Source of the DNA: Aphrophora alni
Lineage: Eukaryota > Arthropoda > Insecta > Hemiptera > Aphrophoridae
Length of the DNA stretch: 64,000 nucleotides
NCBI GenBank assembly: GCA_963513935.1
Contig: OY740768.1
Coordinates: 65,956,231 to 66,020,230 of the forward strand
Reading direction: 5' to 3'
In this document: in pieces, positions 1-14,770 of the stretch
Position numbering within the stretch: the first letter of the stretch is position 1
Layout of the letters: every line of letters begins with the position of its first letter
Notes under the pieces: generated by a model
Told to the model about the DNA's origin: nothing
The model's database searches: none
What the model saw: only the letters and a program-made list of their open reading frames with translations
Position numbers and translations under genes: made by a program

Positions 1-2448
1 TTAAATATAGTTGCCTGAAGTTCAAGGGGCTAACAAAATCGAAAACTTCCAAAATCGGAGGAAGCAATGATGATTACATGAATCGACATATAACTATTTA
101 GTGAACCCGATAACTTTTTAAGACACTAAATTGGTACACAAGTTACACTTTTAAAATACCTTTTATCATTTCTCAACTAATGAAACTCTTGCCCCCCCCC
201 CCAAATATCTTTATAAATTTGAGTCGAACTGTGGCTATGTTTGATACCATATTCGATATTATGATTGATTTATAAATGTTTAACCCCATACAAATTCTAG
301 CATCATATGTTTTTCTTTAAATCAATGTTTGTAGAAGAGTTTAAATTTTTTTTAAAGGGGAAAATAGATAACAAAAAGGACAAGACTGAAATGTATTATT
401 ATATTCAATATGTAGAATTTGGGTAGAAATATTAAATACAATAATTACCAGCGAATTTCCTTGTGGCAAAGTGCAATTACATTTTCCCACGAAGTATGAA
501 AAGTCTGCATTGCTATTTATTTTAATGATAACAATGACAAATATAGAGTAATCGAATTTCATAAAATATGCCACGAATATACATTTTTACAACAGATTTG
601 ACACATTCGCTTGTTAGAAATTTAGGTAATAAATTTAATATTGGAAAGAGTTTTATTTTTAAAAAATTAAACAACTATATTTTAAAACGTTTTATTAATA
701 CAATAATATCTACATGTATTATCTTCAACAAAACAAATTAATAACTTAACGTAAATTAGAAAAGAAAATCATTAATTATATTCCTAGTAGCTGGAAAGTA
801 AAGATAGACTTTGATATTTGTTACTGAAGTTTAAGTTCGCTTAAAAACTATAATTCTTGTTTACCTATTTAATCTTACATTAGGCAATAATTGTTCGTTT
901 TGAGCAGTTTGATGGTCTCCATATATACATTATATTTCAAATATCATTTAAAGAACCTCAATTTTTATCCCGTCAGCGTAACGGTCGATTAAAAATAATT
1001 GTATTTTATGGATAGTAACCTAATTGTAATAACCTAATTAAATTTAAATTATTATTTTTTAATCACCTAGTAACGTATGAAACATTTACTCGATTTGTTT
1101 ACAGCTTTTATTTTGAGAATATAGTTGATCTAGAGAAACAAATATTGTTAACAGTTTTAAAAAACGACGTTGACTTTAGGTAAATTATTGTGTAAATCCA
1201 ATCTTCTCAAGTATTAGAGAATATAGATACCCTATAAGTACGGCGGTTATATCCTTATATTTATTAGATTCTGTAAACCGGAATCGAGTTGAATGTATCC
1301 AATGTAATCCTATCTAATGGTTTCAATACGTTACTTAACTCTTGCGTCAGTGTGACTGATTTATTTCATTAAATACGAGTTATTTGTCCAGTTTTAATAG
1401 AAACAAGAAGTATATAAATAAATCTACGGATTACTATGAGATATGGGAAGTGTTTATAACTAACACTATTCAGTGTTTTAATTCTCATTTAAAGCCTATA
1501 ACAAAGGAAAAGTTGACCAACCTACCTACTTTGCAACTTGAAACGTTTGGAAACACAGTGTCAATCGTATTTGTATGATAATTATTGTAGAAATCTTATG
1601 TTTTACATATAATTGATATACATTATAAATGTAAATCATGCATGTTAATTAAATGAGAAATGTTTATACGTTAAAAGCAATTTAAATTCAAGGACGAAAA
1701 CAAGAAACAGGAACGTATTTCCTTTTTAACATTACAAAACAACAAATTTTATAAAGTATTTTTAATTATACACATATTTATTAATTAACAGTTAAAAGTT
1801 GTTTTTAGATTGATAAATATTCAACTTAATGTTTCTTTTTAATTATTTGAAGAATTACACTACTAGTTTATGGTTTCTTTTAAGACTATAAATTTCTCTA
1901 TCGGTCAGTTATTACATTGAAACTGTTACAACAATTATTAAATTTAACAAATAATGCGCAGAAACTAATAGAACATGTTTCAACTTTCAAATTGTCCACC
2001 TGTAAAGCAAAAAAAACACTTCTTTAGAAAGAAATGGTTGAGTGAGTTCAAATTCAGATTTTAGAAGTATTGCTAATACGTCAAAACATTATATTGTTTT
2101 TGATAATGATCCTTCCAAAAATGAGGGTTGAGAATTACGAAGGATTCATTTTAGAATGACTAATAACAAACAAAAGAATATTTAAGTTAATGGGTTGGGA
2201 GCTGAATATGAAACACAGATGAATTTAAGCAGCATCTTTCTGCTTCATTAAAAGTAATGAATATAACGCTGCTTTATTACTTTTTCTCATTTCGTTTTCA
2301 CCAAACACAGATAAGTCATGGATCTAGTTCTTCTAGCCTCATATTGATTTTATAACTAATTTAATGGATCAGCTGTAATTTAATTTGTAAAATACTTTTT
2401 AATGATCAATAATATACAATTTTGTTAAGCACTGTGGTGAAATTCACA
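1..2448. other. AT-rich non-coding stretch, no gene seen
   Basis: No coding region can be supported here. The open frames near 341-574 and 1384-1578 are under 80 codons, low in complexity, rich in N, I, F and K as expected from AT-rich DNA, and match no family I know. A short C homopolymer occurs near 192-202. Confidence 0.6.
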
Positions 2449-2820
2449 ATAATGATTCGAACTTACCCCTAACCACAATCACTGGAAACTTTAAAATAAA
2501 ACACAATTATTGGATTAATTGTTCTTTATTTGAACCCAAGCCTCTATCTTACTGGCTAACTGATCTGTGGAGTGGGAGGGATTTTAGCTTGAATTCAGGT
2601 TATTATAGTTTTAGGTTTAATTTTATTTCACAAATAGATATGTAAGTTTAGATTTAGTTTAGAAGCAAGACCCTCCGATGATAATAACCATGTTATCAAA
2701 ATGTACATTAGGGCATTTAGTGGAAAGAATAAAATAAATAAAGAACAATTAATCCAATAATTGTGTTTTATTTTAAAGTTTCCAGTGATTGTGGTTAGGG
2801 GTAAATTCCAATCATTATTA
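2449..2820. mobile_element. Foldback / MITE-like element with long near-perfect inverted arms
   Basis: The left arm (about 2449-2531) is the reverse complement of the right arm (about 2736-2820). The inner 65 or so bases, from the CCCCTAACCAC motif to TGTTCTTTATTT, are identical, and the outermost 20 bp carry a few mismatches. The arms enclose roughly 200 bp of unrelated AT-rich spacer. There is no coding capacity; the minus-strand frame at 2628-2849 is only a passage through spacer and arm. The structure fits a non-autonomous foldback element or MITE, or a recent inverted duplication. High arm identity suggests it is young or kept homogeneous by gene conversion. I did not find a convincing target-site duplication. 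Confidence 0.7.
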
Positions 2821-5800
2821 TGATAAATAATGTTGAAATAGTTCAACATTTCAAGACACGGATAGCAGATTTGTAAGCTCCTGCAAGTTTAGCGGATTAG
2901 AATTTTGATACAGGTCAAAAATTAACAATCCACCTTTGTCACGACCGCAATATTGCAGAGTTCTAATTACATGCAAAATATCGTGATGATCAAAAAATAG
3001 TTTTCGAGATACAGCGTTTGATCCATTAAAATTTCAATCTTCTGTCAAGGGAACTCAGCTTCGTTCGCTTCACATCCAATTAAATTTAAGAATTTTGTAT
3101 ATTAAACTATGTGGCAAAATGAATATCCGTTAAAACACCTATGATTTATTCTACCGTTGTTTCTAATTGAAGTTGTAGTTTTATAAGTAAGCAGTGAAGT
3201 TTAGTTTTCTTACAAATATAAAATAATGTAGAAGAACAACTTTCTACAAAATTTTTAATCAAAAACCGACAAGACCTGAACCAGGACAAATAAATGTTTT
3301 AAATGAAACGTAATGAATAAAACTACACACGATTCACTTATCACACTACTGTACAGCTCGACTGCGTCCATAGAATTATAATCCTCATTAATCCAACCAA
3401 ACAGATGGAATTAAACACATAACATTTGGCCGTCCGGTTAAATTCTATATTAAGATAAGACAACAAAAGTTTTTAATCTTGTTGTATTTGCTGTATATAT
3501 TTGTTTGAACGTTGGTTGGTTGTTGGTATAAAGACAATGAAGGCCCTTATCAGTAGAGATAACAAGCGTCAACAATTATGAGAAACTGCAGTCAAGCCGG
3601 GTGACTTGATAATTGGGGCGAAAACATTTACAAGCATGGTTGGTTCTGATAACACAAACTTGTTTTAGTAATGAAGGGAACTAGGACAGTATTGTACAGT
3701 ATGACATGTAGCCATAATGAGAGAAATTATTGCCATTTAGTAAATAGTGAAAATCAAGTAACTTTGTAAACTTTTGCATTACAGTAACATGTCTCTCTAC
3801 TTATGTGTCAGATTATTCAGTTTTAAATGAGTCAACTAATGCATTAATTTGATTTAATTTTCACCGTGGAATGAAGCACTATCTATATAATAACTAAATT
3901 TGCTTTAATTAAGGTACTATTTATTTTACAATCAAAATGTAAACAGCAACATTCAAACTCATGTTCAAGGGACATGCAAATAAGAGCGGTACAACTATTT
4001 TCCTTTTTAACATCATTTTATACTGTCATACAATTTGTGTCTTAAACTGAAATTATGACGGAGGCACTTTTTTAAATTGGCGCAACTTGTATACACTTAG
4101 TTTCTTGAGTTGCAGACTTTAAAATTAAAAACTTTTACTTTGTGTTATGTATATAAATATATTTTTAAGTTTTGAAAATATATTTATAATATTTGGAGAT
4201 TTAAGACGTACTTAACAATAAATGTCGTATTTGAAGTGAAATTTAAAAAATATATATACATTAGAAATATTCATTAAACCTGCGTATATATAAATATGTT
4301 CAACATTTTGAAGTTTTTTGACAATTTGGGGTATTTGGTAAGTTAAATGTTAAAAATCGATGTCAAATTAAATTAATTATACTATAAAACATACACAATA
4401 TGCATTCCATAAAAATATTACTAGAAATAGTTTTTTTAAATGTTTAGGTTATATTATGTTTACGTAATATCTCAAAAATCAGTAGCTGTACAGAATATGA
4501 TAGTATACATAATAATATCGGGATAATATCACTAAAGTATTTAAAATGAACAATGAAATTCAACTTTATTTTGGGAAATGTGAAAAACTAAATATCCACT
4601 CCATAGTTAAATTGGTTATAACCTAACCTACCTATCAGGTAACCCAAAGTAAATTTCTAAAATTGGAGATAGTTCCTGAATCTAACAGGTTAGATCATAT
4701 TAGAATTGTTATAGTCATGTAAGCTATGGAATAAAAGTAAATTGCGCACTTTCCGGAATGAGTAAATCAAAATGCTCTTTAAATGTTTAGCTTAGCCCTA
4801 ATTACATTTATTTAATCTAAAGATGTTAAATAAATTGAGTCTTTCATTTTTAAATTGATTCGTAACAATTTATCTTAAATGTGTAACATAGCGTCGATTT
4901 GTAAAGCCTGTTTAGAGTCAGATGAACCTCAAGATCAGCTGTGCTATCTAAATTTTTCTTCAGACCAATAGACCGGAACTCTAATTATTTGGCCGGATAT
5001 ATATCTGTGCTAATCTAGCATTCTAATTCTCTCCTTCCCTCTCATGTCATTATAAAAATAACAATTTTGAAAATGACCTAGTGTTATAGAATTCAACAGG
5101 ATCAAGAAATTAAGGATGAGGAAAATTATTTAACATAATTAAACGTTTTAAAACAATATTAAAGACAATTTATATAATTCGCAAATGAAATAAAAATAAC
5201 TAAAACATTGTTCAATAATAATGTTATAATAATACGACTCTAGACTCAGTGTTAATTCACTGTATTTAAACGTTATGCAATATTCATAGTTCTAAATTAT
5301 ATGTGTTAGTCTATTTATAAACTTAGCTATTTATTTAACATTATAACAGAGGATTTATTTGTTAGCAGAAACTCTTTAGATATTTACTCAAAACAAGATC
5401 TACATTCTAGTTACAACAAGCACTACAAAAATTCCTCTGGCAGATATCCGCCTAGAAAGTATCTATTACGGAAGTACCATCAATAAATAATATGCTTGAC
5501 CTGAGCCGGGGCCAATAAATGTGAACTGATCCTGATATCATCACAATTGAAAACCATTTTAAATTATTTAAGTCCTTTAATATTTATTTATTTTTTAGAG
5601 ATATTTAGCCAAAATTTCTTGACGAACTATTTTATTTAAGTTTTTAAATATATAACTCAACAAATTTATAAAAAACATGGAAACATAAATAGTGTATATA
5701 GAATTTGTCTTTTTATTTAAAATATATATTTTTGAAAAAATTACGTCATTGTTATTACTACCTAATAATAAAGAAGAATTATTGAAATTCATTATGTTTA

Positions 5801-5921
5801 TTTAAATCTTTAAGAAATATATGTACAAAAAAATACAAGTAATTTTTTATTTACATTCAGTAAAATATGAAAGTAATTTGTCATTTTCAACAGTAAATAA
5901 ATTTGTAAGTAATAAATTTTA
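2821..5921. other. AT-rich non-coding stretch, no gene seen
   Basis: No coding, RNA or repeat feature is supported. The minus frame at 5595-5792 (65 codons) is low-complexity and unrecognised. Confidence 0.55.
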
Positions 5922-6036
5922 GAATAAATCTCGAACACAAGATCTCTCAAAAATTACGTTTACTTAATCAAACGCATTTCAACGACAAAGTCGCGATCCA
6001 CAGTGCTATATCAGCTACAATAATTAAACTATAACT
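5922..6036 (+). repeat. Dispersed repeat, copy A (inverted partner at 50465-50580)
   Basis: This stretch runs from TCTCGAACACAAG through TTACGTTTACTTAATCAA, CAACGACAAAGTCGCGATCC and on to AGCTACAAT..AAACTATAA. It recurs as the reverse complement at 50465-50580. Identity is roughly 90% over the central 80 bp and lower towards the outer end. It has no coding capacity. Two copies 44 kb apart in opposite orientation mark it as an interspersed repeat, probably a fragment of a non-autonomous element. Confidence 0.7.
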
Positions 6037-9000
6037 AACCTAGCACTGCGCCAAACCCGATTTTATACAAAACTAAAGGGGCGTGGCAAAGAAAATATGC
6101 AAATTTAAATGTAGCAATGTCAGTCGAGAATAATCTTTGTAAAATTTTGGGAAATCCAAAAGATAAAATTCAAGAACAATATAAATCAGGGAGTTATTGT
6201 ATAAATTATGAAAAATATCTGAAAACATATATAGGCCAAACAAAACGAAATGTTAGGATGTCAAATTAGCTACCTGTCATAAGAAAATATGTGATAGTAG
6301 TATGTTTGTATTTTATATATAAATAGTGTATAATATACCATTGGTAAAACTGTAATAATCGTTCAATATTGAACTCATATTATGAATTTGAATCACTTTA
6401 ACAATATTTTCTTAATAGAGACTGAAATGTTTGTTTGCTATTTCAGTAATTATGTCACATTTCACTAATATTTTATTAATTCCCATCCACCTCTCCCATT
6501 ACAATAACAATTCTGTACTTTAAGTAAATTAAATAAACACAGTAGCCTACATGAGTTTGATGTGGTAAATGAATCATGTTAATTTACACAGAATAATCCA
6601 CTTTCTGAGAAAGTAGGAAAGATATTGTCTAAACTAAATAAGGGTTTGAGGTATTTAGGGTGAATTACAAAGGAACTGGTAAATATTTGTTTCGCCATGT
6701 AATATATGGCTTTGTAGTAACCTAATACTACAAAGGCAAGACATCTGGTCAGGTAGGAGATCGGAGCGTAATTAAATAAATTCCGGGAAATTCCTTCATT
6801 CTATAACAAGACTCAGGTTTCATTTAATATAAAAACAGTACCAAATATAAAGGATTCCGATAAATATGAAACACCCATTCCTGAGGATGGTTTTATTATT
6901 GTTAAGGTTTAATTCATTGAGAAACCTTTTGTTTTATCTCTTTGTTTGAAACAGCTTTTGTCGTTAACAAGAAGTAGGATCTGAAAACAGACGAATTTAA
7001 ATCTATAAGCAATAAACAATTCATTTTAGAGTGGATATGAGAGTATATAAAACTAGCAGTTATTTTAATTTTTGCGTTTTACAGACTAAAATTAATTTAA
7101 AAAAAAGAGCGTTTGTTGCTTCACAAATTTGGAAAAACTTAATTAAAACCGTTATAGTAAAAAGGTTAATATTAGGTCGTGTTTAGGTTCTTTTATTTGA
7201 CTTAAGTTTTGTAAACTAATAACAACGTTTTATTGTAATCAATGAAAATATAAATAAAAATATAATCAACTATAATAATTACGAAAAATTGTTAATACAT
7301 ATAAATTAAGATTTCAAAATTGCATGAAACACGACCAGTCGCCTGAGCTGTAGAGAGTTAAAAGAGATCCTATTAAAGTTAAGACACGTTCTGACTTCCA
7401 TATGTTTATAGCTTTTGTTAATTATTTGCTTTTAGAATAGTCTGACAAAAACCTAATTGTTTTAATCAGTTACTTATAAAATAACTATTATTGTTTTTGA
7501 TATACTGACAATATATAGTAAACAATTACTGACAATTCATTGTTTAAAATAACATGTTTTGTTTAAAAAAAAATTAAAGCTGTATCACAACCTCCAGAAA
7601 CAGGAAAAAAAGTAATATCATTTACGTATTATTAGCCGCAATCACTTTAGAGTTTTTATCCATAACGTTCCAAAATTTTTACCGACAAAATACTATTTAT
7701 TAAAGTGTCAATAATTCTTACTGAATGGTTAATTAACTTGTCGAATAAGCAGATAAATCGATTATAAATAATTCCTTATTATAGTTGATATCAACAGTAT
7801 TAAAACAATGATTATTGATTACTTTACTGGACTAATTTCATTCCATAAATACATTTTTGAGTTGTGCTGTAACAGTTCCGTTTTTGTTTTGGTGTTGTAC
7901 GTTTCGCCTATTATGCAGGCATTATCAAACCATATTCTATTATGTTAGTTTTGCATTTATTATGTTATGTTTGACATTTTTACTTGAACACATCATTTAC
8001 GCGTTATACACGCATTAAGAAACACATATTTACATATTAGTTTTAAGACACGAGATGGTTGTAAATTTTTCTTTACTATTAATTAGGTAAGTGTGTATAA
8101 CCTGAAAAAATAAGGCAAGACAAACAAATTGAATCTGGTTTGAGAAATTCCTGAATAATTGGTGAAACGTAAGAAAAAAGGAATGTGAACAGCATAACTC
8201 AAAAAGGTATTTATTAAAATATTAATACAAATCATTCAAAATATTATACAAATCGAAATGACACAACTAAAAAATATTTACCTGAATAATAAATAACTTA
8301 ATCATGTTTTCATGAAGTGTAGGCCTAATTGAATGATGGTGAAATTGAAGTGAAGCCGCCTAACTGGTAAACATTAACTAAACGTTGGTAACAGCAAACA
8401 AGTTTATTTAAACAATAACAGCAAACAAACAACTCGCTGTTTCTCGTGTGCTGATGGGTTGTACAAAATCAATGCATTTATAGGTCGTTGGTTGTTTATT
8501 GATTTGCGTGTTGTTGGGAAATTATTTCAAAATGTACGACCTAGGTCTCGAGCTATAAGTGCTCAATGATTTATGCTTCCTCAATATATATGCAATAGTA
8601 GAAAGGATAAGGATGGCTCGAAGTCAAGAGTTCATATAAGTAGTCTCCGAGTTACATTGTTATTGATGGGTGCGTGTTTATCAAGTTTATTGCATTTTAC
8701 TTGTCACTCTTGATCATATTGTGGCAATGCATTCGAGAAAGTTTGGGAGATGTACGACCAATTTATCCGCATACAAAATGGAAGGCCAAAAAGTGTATAT
8801 TGATATCGTGTTCAGGTGTAATTTTAATTCAACTCCTCTATTGATTCAACCATTATTTTAAAATAATGTTTCAAATATACCGTGAACTCCCTTGGTAGTA
8901 TGTTGAAATCGAAATGTAACGAATGATCTATTATGAAAACTCTCCGAGCAATAATTACAATTTGTTTCACATAGTTAAAGTTCAACAAAATGCAGCTGAA

Positions 9001-11999
9001 TTTTTAATATTTATTTAACCTCGGTAAAAAGTTCTAATTGACTAAGATTTTTCTAATTCACTAGGCTTATATGAACAAATAAATCAGCTGTCTGATTGTT
9101 GAAGATTTCAACTATTTAATGAGTTTAAATCTCATTGACTAGTTAAATCCACAAAATATTATCATAAAATACGTAATTTCCGATGTTTTATAAATAGACC
9201 AATTGTCATGATTTCTTCTTTTAGATGATAAAACTAACGGAAATATTTTCTCACAAAAAACTAGTAACGAGAAGATAAAAGTTGAATAGATTTATCTAGC
9301 ATTTTAAATAATAATCTATTATTTATTATTAAGGGTTTATGTTATATGTATAATTAATTGTTCCTTTAGAATCAATAAATATTTACCTCTCCTCATCTCC
9401 ATATGACGACGACAGTCTTTTATTACTTTCGTTTTTTATCTTTAAAGGAGGGGTATTGCTCCTTCTTACCCCTGTTAGTTGGTGAAACGTTACTAGACTC
9501 AAGACCGCCTTGTCTGTAAGTTAACTTCGGTGAATCAGATACCAAAGCATCTAAATATAAGTAAGAATACCATCGGGACGTACATTACCGATATGAGCGT
9601 AACGAGCTGTATTGAAAGGTTCAAAATTAAGGGTCATTGAGGTCCAAATAATCAAACAAAAGTGAGTGGAGGTGATTTTCAAAAAGGTAATTTATAAAGT
9701 CTGTGAGGATCAAGTCATTGACACAAGACTATAAATAGGATGATGGAAAATTAGTAACAAGTGATGACCATATCATTAACAATAATGATATTTTCTAGTG
9801 AATAATGTAAAACATTACACTACAATGTCAAGTAACAAACATAAGTATAGCGAGTGAAAACTGTGTGTGTGTAAAAGATGAAACTTTATGGAGTCCGTAG
9901 TGACCAAGTTATGGAGACAAAGTCTGGGGTCGAATATAAAACATTCCTAAATTATGGAGGCCAAGTCTTAAACAATAAATTAATAATAACTGTTTAAGTG
10001 TAAAAAGACCTTCAGTAAAGACCTTGCTATCGATACAAGAGCAATGAGTAGAAATTGTTTAAGAACAAAAAGATGTACATCGTAAAAGTCGTCAACACAT
10101 GATTATTGAATATGGATAGAATTCCGAAAATTGAAATTATAAAAACGCCAAGTGTGATTCTAACTGATCTCTGACCAATAGTAGTAACAATAGAAAGTTA
10201 ATTTAACAAATAACTGTTATTCCCAGCTACTGTCGATAGTTCTACCCTTTGCAACAGTAATAAATGTCTTTCCACCAACTAACATATTTCATAAGTACAT
10301 GTTACCATTTTGTGATTATATTTATAGTTCCAAATGTTCAATCTGCTTCATAATAAAATCTCTGCTTGTGTGATAAATTAATAAAACTAGAATATAGCTC
10401 CACATTCTGTCCAAAGTGACCGTTCTACTCGTACTATTATTAAATGTGATTTATGTATATATTTATTCTGTATTCTCAAAAACTAAGACAAATAAATTGA
10501 AATGTAAACGTAATACTTTATAGTACTTTTAAAACAACAAACCTTAGTTCTACTCAACGACAAAACAGCAGCAGTCAGACAACTGTTTAAAAATAATTAT
10601 TTAACAATATAATAAATAGTTGAAAACAATACAGTTTGACATTTAATAATAGTAACAGTTTGAATAACTCACACCTTACTGCGTACAGACAAGCACTGAT
10701 TGTATGTAGGCCATGAAGAGCGACTCAATTCTTAAAATTCCGTACCCCTGGTTTATTACATCTATGCTGAATCTTAATAATTTCTATTCTTTATTTTATA
10801 CTGATAAAGCGACTAGTCTGTTCTAACATACAATGTGACCATCATCCGCTAATTGTTACATAATTTCCTGTATTAATAACTAATAATCCAGGATATAGAT
10901 ATTGTTTTGCTGTGCGACATGTTACTAGTTGTTCCACTAGCCACATGATGAAGATTTAGTAATTAAAGTATATTGTGAACGAAATTATTTACATGTTCAA
11001 AATTATTCGGGCCATGTGATACAAAGTTTTGGATTAAGGTACTAATTGATCACCTATTAAAAGAATATCATTTCCGTGGCTTTTTAGATTTTGATATTAT
11101 TTTCCTATTTTTTGTAGCCAAAACTTTCTTAAGTTTGAATGTAGAAAGATAATAGAAGAATCGTAGGGTTCTGTTTTAAAAAAAAACTGTATAAAATGGG
11201 TTATTGCTTATATAACGCATAGAAGCAAAGTTATAGAAGAAAAATAACGTAGAGCCGACGATTTGCCGACCGAGTTTCTTCAAAATCTTATACGATTAAC
11301 TTTTCGACAGTCGAATTGTATGTTTAATATCATTTAGTTTAATTGTTTGTTGTTTATTGTACTTGCAGCAAATCGAGATCTTAGTAATTCATTTCGTTTA
11401 AACAAACAAGTTCATAGATATTATCATGCTACTCAGCAAGCCCGAGAATTCCATACTTATCCATTAAATGTAATGTCCAAAAGTTGGTTTACTAGGTCTA
11501 CTTCCTTAGCACAGGTATTTTGAAACTCGTAATTGTGTATATCACTTCTCTTTTGACGTCGGCTAAGCACATAGCTTCACGTCTAGCTGGCCTCATAGAT
11601 GCGTGTATATTAAAATTTCTCCATTCTCTTCGCATGTGTTTGTCCCTACGGAGCCTCAAAGCTGTACACATGTGAAGGAGCCTCAACTCGGTAAGCTCGC
11701 GTAGGTGACTCGACCCTGTAGCAACTCGTAATTATATTAATATCATTTTTCTTGTAAGATCAGAGCTCGAAGTTACATTTTTTACAATAATATCTATATT
11801 TCTCATTTTATTGTAGGTACTAATATATACAAGATTGAAATGTACAAATTTGATTCTAATTTAATATGTTATAAGTTGAATTGCACAAGATACGAACGAA
11901 AAACCAGTTTAAAATAACCGCTTTGGTATTTTCAATTCGAGTTTTCTGAATTATACATGAACACACTAAAGTTTTATAGTCCCTATCTTATTATTTTTT
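6037..11999. other. AT-rich non-coding stretch, no gene seen
   Basis: No gene is supported. Short frames at 8670-8861 (+) and 11498-11686 (-) match nothing I recognise. The stretch 11500-11735 is noticeably less AT-rich than its surroundings and has a patchy, transposon-remnant look, but I cannot assign it. Confidence 0.5.
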
Positions 12000-12469
12000 A
12001 AGCAACTATTGTGCATACGGGCAGACAACAACGACGGACGGACGGCATGTCGAAGCCGCTATTCTGCATACGGGCAGACAACAACGACGGACGGACGGCA
12101 TGTCGAAGCCGCTATTCTGCATACGGGCAGACAACAACGACGGACGGACGGCATGTCGAAGCCGCTATTGTGCATACGGGCAGACAACAACGACGGACGG
12201 ACGGCATGTAGAAGCAGCTATTGTGCATACGGGCAGACAACAACGACGGACGGACGGCATGTCGAAGCCGCTATTGTGCATACGGGCAGACAACAACGAC
12301 GGACGGACGGCATGTCGAAGCCGCTATTGTGCATACGGGCAGACAACAACGACGGACGGACGGCATGTCGAAGCCGCTATTCTGCATACGGGCAGACAAC
12401 AACGACGGACAGACGGCATGTAGAAGCAGCTATTGTGCATACGGGCAGACAACAACGACGGACAGACGC

Positions 12470-13560
12470 CATGTCGAAGCCGCTATTGTGCATACGGGCA
12501 GACAACAACGACGGACGGACGGCATGTCGAAGCCGCTATTGTGCATACGGGCAGACACAACGACGAACGGACGGCATGTCGACGCCGCTATTCTGCATAC
12601 GGGCAGACAACAACGACGGACGGACGGCATGTCGAAGCCGCTATTGTGCATACGGGCAGACAACAACGACGGACTGACGGCATGTCGAAGCCGCTATTGT
12701 GCATACGGGCAGACAACAAAGACGGACGGACGGCATGTAGAAGCAGCTATTCTGCATACGGGCAAACAACAACGACGGACGGACGGCATGTCGAAGCCGC
12801 TATTCTGCATACGGGCAGACAACAACGACGGACTGACGGCATGTAGAAGCAGCTATTGTGCATACGGGCAGACAACAACGACGGACGGACGGCATGTCGA
12901 AGCCGCTATTGTGCATACGGGCAGACAACAACGACGGACGGACGGCATGTCGAAGCCGCTATTGTGCATACGGGCAGACAACAACGACGGACGGACGGCA
13001 TGTCGAAGCCGCTATTCTGCATACGGGCAGACAACAACGACGGACGGACGGCATGTAGAAGCAGCTATTGTGCATACGGGCAGACAACAACGACGGACGG
13101 ACGCCATGTCGAAGCCGCTATTGTGCATACGGGCAGACAACAACGACGGACGGACGGCATGTCGAAGCCGCTATTGTGCATACGGGCAGACAACAATGAC
13201 GGACGGCATGTCGAAGCCGCTATTGTGCATACGGGCAGACAACAATGACGGACGGACGGCATGTCGAAGCCGCTATTGTGCATACGGGCAGACAACAATG
13301 ACGGACGGCATGTCGAAGCCGCTATTGTGCATACGGGCAGACAACAACGACGGACGGACGGCATGTCGAAGCCGCTATTGTGCATACGGGCAGACAACAA
13401 TGACGGACGAACGCCATGTCGAAGCCGCTATTGTGCATACGGGCAGACAACAATGACGGACTGACGGCATGTAGAAGCAGCTATTGTGCATACGGGCAGA
13501 CAACAACGACGGACGGACGGCATGTAGAAGCAGCTATTGTGCATACGGGCAGACAACAAC
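12470..13560 (+). repeat. Higher-order duplication within the 53-bp array, first copy
   Basis: This block of the array recurs 1210 bp downstream (13680-14770). Rare variants keep the exact offset: the 1-bp-short unit at 12551 and 13761, the ACAAAGACGG unit at 12711 and 13921, and the paired short ATGACGGACGGCATG units. I counted only about five differences over about 1.09 kb. The period of 1210 bp equals 23 units of 53 bp minus 9 bp from short units. Confidence 0.85.
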
Positions 13561-13679
13561 GACGGACGGACGGCATGTAGAAGCAGCTATTGTGCATACG
13601 GGCAGACAACAACGACGGACGGACGGCATGTCGAAGCCGCTATTGTGCATACGGGCAGACAACAACGACGGACGGACGG

Positions 13680-14770
13680 CATGTCGAAGCCGCTATTGTG
13701 CATACGGGCAGACAACAACGACGGACGGACGGCATGTCGAAGCCGCTATTGTGCATACGGGCAGACACAACGACGGACGGACGGCATGTCGACGCCGCTA
13801 TTCTGCATACGGGCAGACAACAACGACGGACGGACGGCATGTCGAAGCCGCTATTGTGCATACGGGCAGACAACAACGACGGACTGACGGCATGTCGAAG
13901 CCGCTATTGTGCATACGGGCAGACAACAAAGACGGACGGACGGCATGTAGAAGCAGCTATTCTGCATACGGGCAGACAACAACGACGGACGGACGGCATG
14001 TCGAAGCCGCTATTCTGCATACGGGCAGACAACAACGACGGACTGACGGCATGTAGAAGCAACTATTGTGCATACGGGCAGACAACAACGACGGACGGAC
14101 GGCATGTCGAAGCCGCTATTGTGCATACGGGCAGACAACAACGACGGACGGACGGCATGTCGAAGCCGCTATTGTGCATACGGGCAGACAACAACGACGG
14201 ACGGACGGCATGTCGAAGCCGCTATTCTGCATACGGGCAGACAACAACGACGGACGGACGGCATGTAGAAGCAGCTATTGTGCATACGGGCAGACAACAA
14301 CGACGGACGGACGCCATGTCGAAGCCGCTATTGTGCATACGGGCAGACAACAACGACGGACGGACGGCATGTCGAAGCCGCTATTGTGCATACGGGCAGA
14401 CAACAATGACGGACGGCATGTCGAAGCCGCTATTGTGCATACGGGCAGACAACAATGACGGACGGACGGCATGTCGAAGCCGCTATTGTGTATACAGGCA
14501 GACAACAATGACGGACGGCATGTCGAAGCCGCTATTGTGCATACGGGCAGACAACAACGACGGACGGACGGCATGTCGAAGCCGCTATTGTGCATACGGG
14601 CAGACAACAATGACGGACGAACGCCATGTCGAAGCCGCTATTGTGCATACGGGCAGACAACAATGACGGACTGACGGCATGTAGAAGCAGCTATTGTGCA
14701 TACGGGCAGACAACAACGACGGACGGACGGCATGTAGAAGCAGCTATTGTGCATACGGGCAGACAACAAC
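13680..14770 (+). repeat. Higher-order duplication within the 53-bp array, second copy
   Basis: This is the partner of 12470-13560 at a constant 1210-bp offset. Private changes in this copy include GTGTATACAG near 14488 and AAGCAACT near 14060. The match ends near 14770, where the first copy has the TAGAAGCAGC variant and this copy has TCGAAGCCGC. It points to one unequal exchange or slippage event covering 23 units. Confidence 0.85.

Noticed and set aside
12221..13456. 411-codon open frame as a real protein gene
   Set aside because: The same peptide appears in all three frames, no start context or non-repeat domain exists, and neighbouring units carry stops.
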